Shown: one piece after another, positions 1 through 8,751 of the stretch
Numbering within the stretch: position 1 is the stretch's first letter
Layout: each line of letters starts with the position of its first letter
Assembly: GCA_018336015.1 (NCBI GenBank)
Contig: JAGXQZ010000062.1
Span: 1-39,639 of the forward strand
Origin: Algoriphagus sp.
Lineage (GTDB): Bacteria; Bacteroidota; Bacteroidia; Cytophagales; Cyclobacteriaceae
DNA length: 39,639 nucleotides
Direction: 5' to 3'
Translations under genes and position numbers: made by a program
The notes under the pieces: generated by a model
Told to the model about the DNA's origin: nothing
What the model saw: only the letters and a program-made list of their open reading frames with translations
The model's database searches: none

Positions 1-5
1 GAAAA

Positions 6-1157
6 TTATTTTTGAATAAGTTGGATTAAAGGACGAATGGAGTCCAAGACAACTGGATCAGAGGAGATTTTCCAATCCAAGCTTTGGTAAGTAGTGCTAT
101 TGTCATTTCCATGATGAAAGATGATCAGGGATTTGACAAGAGGATAGTTGGTTTTGAAATTTCTCAATGCTTGTGCATACCAATTCGCTCGATTTCCTCC
201 CACTGCCAATGATCCAAATTCGGCAATTAGAATAGGCTTTTTGTAAAGTGAAAGTTCCGGGTAGTGCTTTCCGAAAATATCTTCAAAACTCCACCATTGG
301 CTCCAGGGTGCTACGGTACCATAATTGAGCGTGCCGGTAGAAATCCAATCCACCCATTCACTTCCGGGATAAAAGGAATTCAACTCTCCATAAGCCAAAT
401 GTGGCGCCCAAACCCAAATCACATTTTCTGCTTTAGCGCTCCTGAACAGGCTCACCACATGTTTCCATGCCGCAATGAAGTCCTCGGGCTTGTTGTTTTG
501 CGGTCCCCAAGGGTAGCGGTAGGGATCGTTCATTTCATGTCCCAATCTCAGGAAAATGGTAACGCCGGAGTTTTTCGCATCTTCGGCCCACTGAGACAGG
601 TAGGCATCATATTTCCCTTCAGTAATTCGCTTAAGTCCACCTTTGTTTGGGTCCTGATTGGCAGCAATCCCCTCATTTTCACCTCCGGTAAAATCATTGA
701 GCCAAGGTTCCCAGGTAATCATGGGAATAGATCCCAAGGCAGCGATGGTTCTTACTTTTTCGATGGGAAACCTTTGTTCTTTTTTGCTTCCCCAAGCTGT
801 GTAAACATGCAAAAGAGAAAATGTAGTTCTGAGTGAATCTTCCAAATCAATAATTGGCTGAAAGGAAATGTCTACCTGATTGTCATAGGCACCCAATAAA
901 AATTGATCAAGCTGCTGCAGGGAGTCCTTATTCCTCAGGGAGGCACTTAACCATTCCAATCGTTGTGCCCTTGTCTGGGATTTGTTTTTTAGAATATATT
1001 CTTCCTCCCATTCGAAAACCGACTGATTGAGCGATTTCAGAAAATTTTCCGCTGGTCCAGATGATTTATCTCCAAGAAAAGCCAATAGGTAGACCAAGGT
1101 CAAGCCCAAAACGATGGCAGTAAATACAACAGCAAATCGGGTGAGGATCTTTTTCAT
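6..1157 (-). CDS. Membrane-anchored GH26-type beta-glycanase of an exopolysaccharide operon
   Basis: A 383-residue protein with one N-terminal membrane helix (about residues 8-29) followed by a periplasmic (beta/alpha)8 domain of the GH26 type. The acid/base motif RLGHEMN places Glu208, and the nucleophile motif LIAEFG places Glu313; the aromatic-rich loop WSQWW lies between them. GH26 enzymes cut beta-1,4-mannan, beta-1,3-xylan or mixed-linkage beta-glucan; which one applies here cannot be read from sequence. The ATG overlaps the stop of the upstream glycosyltransferase (ATGA at 1154-1157), so the two are translationally coupled. By analogy with BcsZ, PgaB and AlgL, a hydrolase in such an operon trims the nascent polymer or clears polymer stranded in the periplasm, rather than digesting food. 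Signal-anchor retention, not a lipobox, fits that job. The stop is intact at the window edge. Confidence 0.85.
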   Translation of the reverse strand: MKKILTRFAVVFTAIVLGLTLVYLLAFLGDKSSGPAENFLKSLNQSVFEWEEEYILKNKSQTRAQRLEWLSASLRNKDSLQQLDQFLLGAYDNQVDISFQPIIDLEDSLRTTFSLLHVYTAWGSKKEQRFPIEKVRTIAALGSIPMITWEPWLNDFTGGENEGIAANQDPNKGGLKRITEGKYDAYLSQWAEDAKNSGVTIFLRLGHEMNDPYRYPWGPQNNKPEDFIAAWKHVVSLFRSAKAENVIWVWAPHLAYGELNSFYPGSEWVDWISTGTLNYGTVAPWSQWWSFEDIFGKHYPELSLYKKPILIAEFGSLAVGGNRANWYAQALRNFKTNYPLVKSLIIFHHGNDNSTTYQSLDWKISSDPVVLDSIRPLIQLIQK

Positions 1158-2767
1158 TTTTCCTTATTCTCCTTTGTCTTCAATAGGTTTAGGATGTCTA
1201 CTTTCTCCCAAGGTGATGCAATGTCTAATCTACCCGATTCCCAAACTGCATACATTGCAGCTGATGCCATCAAGAATGGAATCAGGGCGAAAAATAACAT
1301 TCCATAAGTTATTTCGGCTGTGCTGAGGAGTTGAACATCACTGAGTACTCCGATTCTCTGGTACAAAACTATCCCTAATGTCAAGATGAAAAGTGCCATT
1401 TGAATTAGTAATGGTTTTGCAAATGGAGAGATACTTCCAATGACAGCTTGCTTGGCTGTGGGGATATAGGGGATTTTTTTATTCAAAAGTGAAAGAATAA
1501 AACCCAGAAAAAATACCGGCCAACAAGCAAATTTCATGATCATTCCCCTCCAATGGATTCCCTTTTCTGTATCAGGATCACAAAGCCACTTTTGGACATA
1601 GAGGTAAATCGCTGAGGAGAAAATTACAACAGGAAATCCATAGGTAATAAATTCCAAAAATGACATTTGAGCAGGGAGCAAACCTGTCCAGAAGTATAAA
1701 AATGGGATCAATAAATAGATCAGCGTCGTAAATCCTTCCAGATAATAGGTGCCAATCGTGAGATAGGAAAGTTTTTGCCAAAAGCTAAGCTTGGAGAAAA
1801 GTCGTGGGACTTCATCAAACAAGACTTCATGGACTCCACGAGCCCATTTCAGTTGTTGCTTGCAAAAGGAGCCAAAGTCCTCAGGCACCAATCCCCGCGC
1901 GACAATCACGGGATGATAAATAGATTTCCAACCTTCTGCGTGAATGCGAATAGCAGTGACGAGATCCTCAGCCAATCCTACGCCATGACCACCTGCAGTT
2001 TCCAAGGCCTTTCTTCTGAAGGTGCAGTTGGCACCAATGGCCACTGCACAATTGTACCCGTGCATACCCATTTGGGTTGGGCCATAAAACGTATAGGTCT
2101 GCTCTGCAGCAGCCAATGCTGTAAAGGATCGATATTGATTGTAATACCCCTGTGAAACTTGAACATAACCTACCTGAGGGTCATTGAAAAATCCCAGTAC
2201 CTCATCCAGGAAATTGGGAAAAGGAATATGATCGGGATCTAAAACCAGTATAAAATCCTCCTCAGTTTTGGAAAGTGCTGCATTGATTTTCCCTGCTTTT
2301 GCACCCGGAATTCCTACCAGTTCGAGCCAGACGGCTCCATGTTTTTCAGCTACTTTTCTAAATTCAGGATCTCGGGTGTCATCCAGAAGATAGGTAGTAT
2401 GAGGGTAGTTGATTTGAGCACATGCTTCCAAGGTCTTTTCAAACATGGACAGTGGCTCACCCGGAGAGCTGGTGGTGAAAATAGCCACTTTTAAACCTCT
2501 TGGAGTTTCAGGTTTGACCGGTTTTTTTATTCCCAAATAATTGACCCAACTAATGATCAATCGGGCCATACTATACCAAAATACAAAGGATAGGATAAGG
2601 TAAAGCCATAGATTGCCTACATGTTGGGCCCGAAACCACCATTCCGCCATACGCAGGATGGATCCAATCCCTGCAATGACTAGGATTCCCAAGCCAAGTT
2701 TTTCCCATCGCGAAACCGACTTAGCTTGGGTAAATTTCCAGAGCTTTTGAAAAGAAGGGTTAATCAT
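1154..2767 (-). CDS. BcsA-like processive family 2 glycosyltransferase (polysaccharide synthase)
   Basis: An inner-membrane synthase of 537 residues. Two N-terminal helices (about 24-40, 52-78) precede a cytosolic GT2 domain with DDTRD (129-133), the DxD-type motif DPDH (177-180), the catalytic-base motif LAEDL (Asp268) and QQLKW (304-308, replacing QxxRW). Four or more helices follow, with a YIPTAK segment (434-439) resembling the gating-loop FxVTxK motif of cellulose synthase. No PilZ domain is present, so the c-di-GMP control seen in BcsA is not expected. An in-frame ATG at 2836 exists, but the start at 2767 is preferred because ATGATTAA there overlaps the stop of the upstream TPR gene by 8 bases. 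The product is a beta-linked glycan; the sugar is unknown. Confidence 0.88.
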   Translation of the reverse strand: MINPSFQKLWKFTQAKSVSRWEKLGLGILVIAGIGSILRMAEWWFRAQHVGNLWLYLILSFVFWYSMARLIISWVNYLGIKKPVKPETPRGLKVAIFTTSSPGEPLSMFEKTLEACAQINYPHTTYLLDDTRDPEFRKVAEKHGAVWLELVGIPGAKAGKINAALSKTEEDFILVLDPDHIPFPNFLDEVLGFFNDPQVGYVQVSQGYYNQYRSFTALAAAEQTYTFYGPTQMGMHGYNCAVAIGANCTFRRKALETAGGHGVGLAEDLVTAIRIHAEGWKSIYHPVIVARGLVPEDFGSFCKQQLKWARGVHEVLFDEVPRLFSKLSFWQKLSYLTIGTYYLEGFTTLIYLLIPFLYFWTGLLPAQMSFLEFITYGFPVVIFSSAIYLYVQKWLCDPDTEKGIHWRGMIMKFACWPVFFLGFILSLLNKKIPYIPTAKQAVIGSISPFAKPLLIQMALFILTLGIVLYQRIGVLSDVQLLSTAEITYGMLFFALIPFLMASAAMYAVWESGRLDIASPWEKVDILNLLKTKENKEK

Positions 2768-4352
2768 TCCAGATTCTAAGATTAATACCGGCTCCCATTG
2801 TATTGCTTTCGAAGAAAATCGTGCGTTGATAGGCATGCTGAATTACCAGATTTGCTTTGCTGGTGAGTTTAAAGTTAAACTCGGTAGAAAGTTCAACTGG
2901 AGTGTAGGTAGTAGGGTAGAGTTCCAGCACGATATCACTTTCTTTGATAGGCGCATTTCCATTTCCCGGATTCCCGTAAAATACCGTGTTAGGATTGTCG
3001 ATTTGAGCTTTTACGCCTACGTTTCCTGAAATCTTTAACCCGATTTTTTCCGATAACTGAATTTGGGCTTTGGCAAGTGCAGCATGAATCTGCTGGTTGA
3101 TAGGAGTGAAATATGGCGTGTATGCCCCTGGAATAATGGCTCCGATGGGTGTGGAATTTTGCCTATTCAGAATGGGGCGATTCGGTTCAAAGCGGACTTC
3201 CTTTGAGTTGGATTGATTAAATGCATATCCCAAATCCATTCGGATGGTGGAGATTTTTAGTACAGGATACAATGCCCAAACAGAAATAGTCTGAACCCAA
3301 TTCGAATCCTCAAATTCAGCTCTTTGGACCATGGCTTTCCCAGTCCAAGATTCAGCTTGATCTCTTCCGATTTCCAGTCTGTAGCTCATGGGCAATACTT
3401 GTTCACTCAAGCTGGCTAAGGTGTAAAAATAAGCTTCCTTATCCAGGGATGCGCTTAAAGTCATTGAGCCGGGTAGTTTTTGGCTGACAGCTATCCCATA
3501 GGTTACGACGGAAGCACTCCAAGTTGAAGAATTGGCTAATCCTGCCCGAAACATTAAAGAAGTACCCGTAGCCGGCAAAGTGGATTTATTCCAAAATTGG
3601 CCCCAGAAAATTCCTGAACCGATAGTATAGGATCGTGCATCCAGCGAATATCCAGGCTGCAAGTAGGTGTTTTGGTAGAAAGATCCTGACGTAGAAAATC
3701 TGAAAAATTGAAGGGGTTGGGTATCTGTGGAAAATTCTGATTTGCCGATGATATAGGGTGCAGTGGCTAGCCGAATGGAAGACTTTAAGTCATTTGCCGC
3801 TGGATTTTCTGGATAGGGTGTAAGAATCTTGTCAAGGTATCGATAGGAAACTTTTGGGTCACCTCCCGTCCAATAATTCATCGCGGCCATCATTTGGTTG
3901 GCTTCAGGATGTTCAGGTTGATCTTTAAGAAATAAAGAAACTATTTCTTGTGACTCCTTGAATTGATTCAATTCGTATAAGATCCTTCCATAATCGAGTT
4001 TGATCCATTGCAACTCAGGGTATTCGGAGATTTTTTTTCTGAAAAAGACGTTGGTTTGCTCGAAGTCCTTTGACCAGTAGAAGGCTTGACCTTTGAGGCG
4101 GATCATGTTTTCCTCACCGGGATTTGCTTTTTCCAATGCATCCAAAAACAAAAAGGCTTCTTTAAAATTCCCCTCATTCAGATAGAATCGAGCTTTTTCA
4201 AGGGAATCATAGTAACCTTGAGCCTTTACTTTTCCGATTCCAAAAACCAACAGGAAAATGGTTGTCAAGAGGTATACCTGTTGAAATTTCCAAGAAACCC
4301 TAGTTCTGGGCAAGGTGACTTTAATGGAAATTTGAGTATTAGTGGTTAGCAC
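2760..4352 (-). CDS. TPR plus outer-membrane beta-barrel protein, putative polysaccharide exporter (YaiO/PgaA-like layout)
   Basis: A protein of about 530 residues with a signal peptide (hydrophobic core about 26-40, cleavage near AQG at 44-46). A helical TPR-like region follows (about 48-195, repeated pattern of paired helices around YLNEGNFKEA and YGRILYELNQ). The last about 330 residues alternate polar and hydrophobic positions and are rich in Tyr, Ser and Asn, as in an outer-membrane barrel, and end in an aromatic strand (GAGINLRIWND). This is the layout of PgaA, BcsC and YaiO-type proteins, which carry polymer through the periplasm and outer membrane. No ATG lies upstream of the signal peptide. 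The best start is GTG at 4352, overlapping the kefC-like stop by 14 bases. It is followed by the synthase and GH26 hydrolase. The family call rests on architecture. Confidence 0.75.
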   Translation of the reverse strand: MLTTNTQISIKVTLPRTRVSWKFQQVYLLTTIFLLVFGIGKVKAQGYYDSLEKARFYLNEGNFKEAFLFLDALEKANPGEENMIRLKGQAFYWSKDFEQTNVFFRKKISEYPELQWIKLDYGRILYELNQFKESQEIVSLFLKDQPEHPEANQMMAAMNYWTGGDPKVSYRYLDKILTPYPENPAANDLKSSIRLATAPYIIGKSEFSTDTQPLQFFRFSTSGSFYQNTYLQPGYSLDARSYTIGSGIFWGQFWNKSTLPATGTSLMFRAGLANSSTWSASVVTYGIAVSQKLPGSMTLSASLDKEAYFYTLASLSEQVLPMSYRLEIGRDQAESWTGKAMVQRAEFEDSNWVQTISVWALYPVLKISTIRMDLGYAFNQSNSKEVRFEPNRPILNRQNSTPIGAIIPGAYTPYFTPINQQIHAALAKAQIQLSEKIGLKISGNVGVKAQIDNPNTVFYGNPGNGNAPIKESDIVLELYPTTYTPVELSTEFNFKLTSKANLVIQHAYQRTIFFESNTMGAGINLRIWND

Positions 4353-6249
4353 TGGATTCTGGGGAATTGTTGGTTTGATCTGTCGAATTTTTCATTTGCT
4401 CACTATCCCATGCATGGTCATTGAGCGAGAATTTTTTACTCAATTCTCCGGAGAGAAGGGTCTCCTGCATTTCGATTTGCTTTCTCACTTTGGAAATATA
4501 CTCTTGCCTGTTGTTTTTAAACTGCACCAGGACACTTAGCGCTTTTTCGTCATATTCTCTAAACTGCTTACCCAATCGGTGGACGGTATGTGCTCGGAAT
4601 CCCAGTTTTCGCAAAGCATCTTCTCCCATTCGGATGGAGGTATCCAAGTGCTCACGGTAGATATTTTCCACTCCTACATCCATGAGTTCATAGGCGTCAA
4701 ATCTGTTTCTGGCGCGGATCATTACCTCTAAATGCGGAAAATGTTCTTTGCAAAGCTTCACAATCTTGATGCTGTGTTCGGTACTATCGATGGCTGAGAT
4801 GAGGATTTTGGCATGTTCAGCACCTGCGGCATGCAGCAGGTCCAGCCTCGTGCCATCTCCAAAATACACCTTGAATCCCATCTGCCTCAGAAAATCCACT
4901 TGGTCAGGGTCTGAGTCCATGATGGTGGCTTCTACGCCATTTGCGCGGAGAAATCTCCCCACAGTTGAACCAAAATTGCCAAACCCCAAAAGGATTACCT
5001 GATTTTTTTCATTGACCACATCTGATTCGCCGGTGGCTTTCTTTCCATTTTTCCCCTCTTTTTGGATGATGGTTTTGTCAAGAATGAGCATCAAAATAGG
5101 ACTCAAACCCATACTCAAGGCGGTGACAGCCATGAGGGTATCAGCTGTGACTCGGTCTAGGATCGAAAGCTGGAAAGCAAACGAATAAGTGACAAAAGAG
5201 AACTCACTGGCTTGGGCCAATCCAAAGGAGAAATTGAGGTTTTCAGGTACACTTAGTTTCCTGAATTTTCCTATCCCGACTAAAATGAAGGCTTTGACCA
5301 AAATCACTCCCAAAGTAAGTCCGATTACCAATGTGGGGTCTGATAGGATCAGGGAGAAATTGATGGTAGATCCAACTGCGATAAAGAACAAACCAAGTAA
5401 AATTCCCTTGAAGGGATCCAGGTCACTCTCGAGCGCATGCTTGTATGGTGAATTGGCTAAGACCACACCCGCGAGAAAAGCACCCAATGCAGGGCTCAAT
5501 CCTACCAATATCATCAGATAGGCAATTCCAACCACGATGAGTAGGGCAGTGGCTACGAATAGCTCGCGGAGATGTGTTTTTACTACCAATTTTAACAGCG
5601 GTCCAAAACCATACCTTCCCAAAAGGATCACCAGTCCGATGGCTGCAAAAATGGCTAAGGTTTGAATCCAACCGGGGAATTGCTCGAAAAATCCACTGTG
5701 ATCCCCTTGAGCGATCATTTCAGGTGCAGTTAAAGCGAGCAAAGGTAAGATGGCCAAGATTGGGATGACCGCAATGTCCTGAAGCAGGAGCACGCCAAAG
5801 GACATCTTGCCTTCTATGCTATCCAGCTGATTTTTTTCTTTGAGCGATTGGAGTACGATAGCAGTGGATGAAAGCGAAATCGAAAGCGCAGCCGTGAGAG
5901 AAATATTCCAGGCCACACCAAATGCCAAACCCAATCCGAAAATAGCCAAGGTGGTCAGCAATACTTGGGCGAGTCCTACTTTTAGGATCAAATCTCTCAT
6001 TCTCCAGAGATTTTTGGGTTCCAGTTCCAACCCGATCAAAAACAGCATCATCACCACTCCAAATTCGGTTCCATGCATGATATCTTGACCTTCGCTTTCA
6101 TTGGAAATGAACTTAAATACATAAGGTCCGATCAGAATACCTGCAAGAAGATAGCCCAATACTGAGCTCATTCCCAGTTTTTTGGCAAGCGATACGCAAA
6201 TGATCGCTGCAACTATGTAGATGATGGCTTGTGCAAAAAAACTTTCCAT
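4339..6249 (-). CDS. KefB/KefC-type K+/H+ antiporter with RCK (TrkA-N) domain
   Basis: A 636-residue monovalent cation:proton antiporter-2 protein. About 12 membrane helices span residues 1-385, including the KefB/C signature MLFLIGLELEP (about 69-79). A Rossmann TrkA-N domain follows (about 410-525) with the nucleotide-binding loop GFGNFGS, and a coiled, charged tail at about 560-636. KefC-type proteins exchange K+ for H+ and are held shut by glutathione and opened by electrophile adducts; family knowledge supports a role in protection against reactive electrophiles. The KefF-like oxidoreductase gene ends only 3 bases upstream, matching the known KefF-KefC pair. Many Bacteroidetes lack glutathione, so the natural ligand may differ. 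Downstream it overlaps the TPR/barrel gene, which places it in the polysaccharide operon. Confidence 0.9.
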   Translation of the reverse strand: MESFFAQAIIYIVAAIICVSLAKKLGMSSVLGYLLAGILIGPYVFKFISNESEGQDIMHGTEFGVVMMLFLIGLELEPKNLWRMRDLILKVGLAQVLLTTLAIFGLGLAFGVAWNISLTAALSISLSSTAIVLQSLKEKNQLDSIEGKMSFGVLLLQDIAVIPILAILPLLALTAPEMIAQGDHSGFFEQFPGWIQTLAIFAAIGLVILLGRYGFGPLLKLVVKTHLRELFVATALLIVVGIAYLMILVGLSPALGAFLAGVVLANSPYKHALESDLDPFKGILLGLFFIAVGSTINFSLILSDPTLVIGLTLGVILVKAFILVGIGKFRKLSVPENLNFSFGLAQASEFSFVTYSFAFQLSILDRVTADTLMAVTALSMGLSPILMLILDKTIIQKEGKNGKKATGESDVVNEKNQVILLGFGNFGSTVGRFLRANGVEATIMDSDPDQVDFLRQMGFKVYFGDGTRLDLLHAAGAEHAKILISAIDSTEHSIKIVKLCKEHFPHLEVMIRARNRFDAYELMDVGVENIYREHLDTSIRMGEDALRKLGFRAHTVHRLGKQFREYDEKALSVLVQFKNNRQEYISKVRKQIEMQETLLSGELSKKFSLNDHAWDSEQMKNSTDQTNNSPESSANH

Positions 6250-6252
6250 GGT

Positions 6253-6819
6253 TTAGCCTTTTTGGATATAGGGAAAATCAATCGTTTCCGAATCTCTAAG
6301 GGTCAAAATCAGATTGCGATAAACCTCGGCTTTACCTTTGATTTCATCAGGACTCATTCGGTGAGTTCCTCCGATGTGAAAGTGAGGCATATACCTCATC
6401 AGGCACAGATAGGCAGTGGCTTCAAAGGGTCTCAGGAAATCTTCCATGCTGTATCGGTTTTTTCCTTCTTCTGAGTACACCTCTTTCGAACCTCCCGAAG
6501 TCACCACATTCATCACATACTTATTTTTCAGGAAAACTCCTCCCGGTCCATAGGCCCAACCAAATTCGAGCACCAAATCAATCCATTGTTTGAGCAGTGG
6601 CGGGCAGGAGTACCAATAGATTGGATGATGCCAAATAATCACTTCGTATTCAAATAAGATTTCTTGCTCTGCCTGAATGTCAATGTTAAAATCAGGATAG
6701 AGTTCATAAAGATCTCGGACTTGGACATTTTCTAAGTTTCTAATCGATTGGATGAGCTCAAAATTGACATCCGATTGTTCAAATTTGGGATGAGCAAAGA
6801 GTATAAGGACTTTTCTCAT
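6253..6819 (-). CDS. kefF: KefF-like NAD(P)H oxidoreductase, flavodoxin-like fold
   Basis: A protein of 188 residues starting at MRKVLILFAHP; the in-frame upstream extension has no family-like sequence, so the ATG at 6819 is chosen. It has the Flavodoxin_2 pattern: the opening beta-strand and AHP loop, HHPIYWYSCPPLLKQWID (about 64-81), which forms the FMN-binding and dimer region, and FGWAYGPGG (about 87-95). These match KefF of E. coli, the FMN quinone reductase that activates KefC. The gene is first in the run and ends 3 bases before the kefC-like start, so the pair is almost certainly functional. Its upstream region (6820-6927) shows no convincing TAnnTTTG promoter. Confidence 0.87.
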   Translation of the reverse strand: MRKVLILFAHPKFEQSDVNFELIQSIRNLENVQVRDLYELYPDFNIDIQAEQEILFEYEVIIWHHPIYWYSCPPLLKQWIDLVLEFGWAYGPGGVFLKNKYVMNVVTSGGSKEVYSEEGKNRYSMEDFLRPFEATAYLCLMRYMPHFHIGGTHRMSPDEIKGKAEVYRNLILTLRDSETIDFPYIQKG

Positions 6820-6927
6820 GAAGAAATAATCAAAAGAAGTGGAATGGGTGCTTTGGATCAAACAAATTAGAAAATAGGAATTCAAATTCAGCTTCCTATG
6901 GTGGAAAAATGCCCGAAATGGATAAAA

Positions 6928-6954
6928 AAAGCCTTGATTAAAAATCAAGGCTTT
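6928..6954 (-). terminator. Rho-independent terminator after the NSS transporter operon
   Basis: A perfect 12-base stem (AAAGCCTTGATT / AATCAAGGCTTT) with a 3-base loop. Read on the minus strand it is followed by a run of seven T, eight bases beyond the metS-like stop. Confidence 0.88.
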
Positions 6955-6962
6955 AGGCAGAG

Positions 6963-7070
6963 TTAGTTTTCAGTGTTAGGTTTTTTCAAAACCAGGTAAA
7001 AGCAATAGAGCGTCACTCCAAGTATCAATCCTTGGGTAATGACGGATAGGATGAAAGCTGAAGTGTTCAT
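6963..7070 (-). CDS. MetS-type small subunit of an NSS-family transporter (35 aa)
   Basis: A 35-residue single-helix protein, MNTSAFILSV at the start and a KKPNTEN polar tail. It resembles the MetS family of small NSS subunits known from the MetPS methionine/alanine transporter of Corynebacterium. The start at 7070 is fixed by an ATGA overlap with the stop of the transporter gene. An in-frame upstream ATG at 7169 lies inside the transporter gene and is rejected. The hydrophobic helix covers about residues 5-28, with Lys-Lys after it, suggesting the C-terminus is cytosolic. A strong terminator follows within 10 bases. In Corynebacterium, MetS is required for transport activity although MetP alone has the transporter fold. 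Confidence 0.85.
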   Translation of the reverse strand: MNTSAFILSVITQGLILGVTLYCFYLVLKKPNTEN

Positions 7071-8716
7071 AAAGTTGATTTTTTTCGGTTGAGAGAAGAA
7101 TACCACACGATGCCTGTTATGACCAGGAATAACATTGCAAGCTGGGTTCGGGCTAGACCCGAGTACCACATTTTAGCTTCCAAATAGGCTGTTTGGTTTG
7201 GATCCGCTGCGACTTGGGCTTGAAGGTCTGCAAAAGTCAGTTTGGAGATCAAGGAACTGTTGTCCAGTGTCCATCCATCACCACTTAAGAGTCCCGAAAT
7301 GGCAGTATTCCAATCGTTGCCCTGAGGAGTGGCAAATGCTGCGATCAAAACCAGGAATAAAAGTACCGGAGTTACATATTTCATGATCCACTTGTATGCA
7401 CTTGGAATCTTGATGTCCGCTCCTCGATTGAGCTCTTCCCAACCCCGATTCATTCCGAATATCCAGGTAAAAAGCAAAGTTTCAAGGAAAGCAAAAATCA
7501 CCAAACTGACTGTTCCTGCCCAATAATCATATTCATCGAAATAGCCATATTGGAAAAACAGCACCGTAGGCAAACCCATAACTAAGGAAACAAGGCCAAA
7601 GGAAACTGCTCCTTTGACTTTTCCCCATCCAAATTCATCTTTCATAAAACCCATCCAGGGCGTACCCATGGCCAGAGAAGAAGTGATGCCGGCAAAGAAC
7701 AACAGACCAAACCAGCACACTCCGGCAATAGCGCCGATCATTGGACCCCATTGTTGGAACAGGTACGGCATGGTCTGAAATGCCATTCCAAAACCTGCAT
7801 TTTGCAATACCCAATCCAACCCTAAAAACCCCGCTGCAATCGGGATAACGATAGCACTCCCAAGCAGTACTTCTACCAATTCATTGGTAAATCCCGCCGT
7901 AACAGAATTGAGCGCGATATCCTCATTTTCTTTGAGATAGGAGGCATAACATTGGATCGAACCCATGCCCACCGAGAGTGTGAAGAAGATCTGTCCCGCC
8001 GCAGCCAGCCAAACTTTAGGATCGGCAAGCGAGCTATATTGTGGAGTCCAAAGAAAATTAATTCCATCCCACGCATTGGCATCCGGAAAAGCCTCTGAAG
8101 CAAAATCACTTCCCATGGTCCAGCCTCTCACTGCCAGTATAACTCCAAAAAGAATCAGCAACGGCATCCCGATTTTTGCCACTTTTTCAATTCCTCCCAA
8201 ACCCGTGGAGAGGATGTAAACATTGAGTCCCAAAACTCCTACATAGACCAAAACCGGAAATAGAGGAATGCCGAAATCAGCTCCTTGAAAAAGTACATAC
8301 TGATCAAAAAACTGACTGATCTCCTCTTTGCCCAAACCTGAAAAGGTCCCAATTACACTGTGGATTACATACATGAATGTCCAGGATTCGATGTAGGTAT
8401 AATAGGCCATCACCGCAATGTTGGTAAAGATTCCAAACACCCCAATGTATTTCCAATACCACTTAGAGCTCATCGAGTCCAAAATGTAAGGGGTACTATG
8501 ATTGCCAAGTTTGCCACCAAATCGGCCGATACTCCACTCGGTAAACAGGAGAGGAATTCCCATTAAAAGGAAACAAATAAGGTAGGGCAAAATGAAAGCT
8601 CCGCCGCCATTTTGAACTGCCTGAACAGGAAATCTCAGGAAATTTCCTAAGCCAACCGCATTGCCTGCCATTGCCAGGATTAGACCCGTTCTTGACCCCC
8701 AGGATTCTTTTTTCAT
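7067..8716 (-). CDS. NSS-family (LeuT-like) sodium-dependent amino acid transporter
   Basis: A 549-residue neurotransmitter:sodium symporter. The first helix carries the highly conserved GNAVGLGNFLRFP (about 18-30), which in LeuT provides main-chain Na+ and substrate contacts and the gating arginine (Arg28 here). NGGGAFILPY and GIPLLFTEWSIGR follow, nearly identical in pattern to LeuT. About 12 helices are visible. The start at ATG 8716 gives MKKESWGSRTG; the in-frame ATG at 8773 lies inside the hairpin/intergenic region. The stop overlaps the small-subunit start by ATGA. The substrate is probably a neutral amino acid such as methionine or alanine by analogy with MetPS, but this cannot be fixed from sequence. 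Confidence 0.9.
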   Translation of the reverse strand: MKKESWGSRTGLILAMAGNAVGLGNFLRFPVQAVQNGGGAFILPYLICFLLMGIPLLFTEWSIGRFGGKLGNHSTPYILDSMSSKWYWKYIGVFGIFTNIAVMAYYTYIESWTFMYVIHSVIGTFSGLGKEEISQFFDQYVLFQGADFGIPLFPVLVYVGVLGLNVYILSTGLGGIEKVAKIGMPLLILFGVILAVRGWTMGSDFASEAFPDANAWDGINFLWTPQYSSLADPKVWLAAAGQIFFTLSVGMGSIQCYASYLKENEDIALNSVTAGFTNELVEVLLGSAIVIPIAAGFLGLDWVLQNAGFGMAFQTMPYLFQQWGPMIGAIAGVCWFGLLFFAGITSSLAMGTPWMGFMKDEFGWGKVKGAVSFGLVSLVMGLPTVLFFQYGYFDEYDYWAGTVSLVIFAFLETLLFTWIFGMNRGWEELNRGADIKIPSAYKWIMKYVTPVLLFLVLIAAFATPQGNDWNTAISGLLSGDGWTLDNSSLISKLTFADLQAQVAADPNQTAYLEAKMWYSGLARTQLAMLFLVITGIVWYSSLNRKKSTL

Positions 8717-8751
8717 AGATGATTGGGTTAGGTAAACTAGATGAATTGAAA

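Noticed and set aside
264..836. 190-codon plus-strand frame inside the GH26 gene
   Set aside because: It is antisense to a clear enzyme with conserved catalytic residues; the product has no family-like features.
4748..5521. Several plus-strand frames (84-110 codons) inside the kefC-like gene
   Set aside because: Antisense shadows of a well-conserved antiporter; no start context or domains.
6863..6886. Possible promoter TTTG / TAATTTG before the kefF-like gene (minus strand)
   Set aside because: The -7 element has one base too few and the spacing of 13 bases is too short for the Bacteroidetes consensus.
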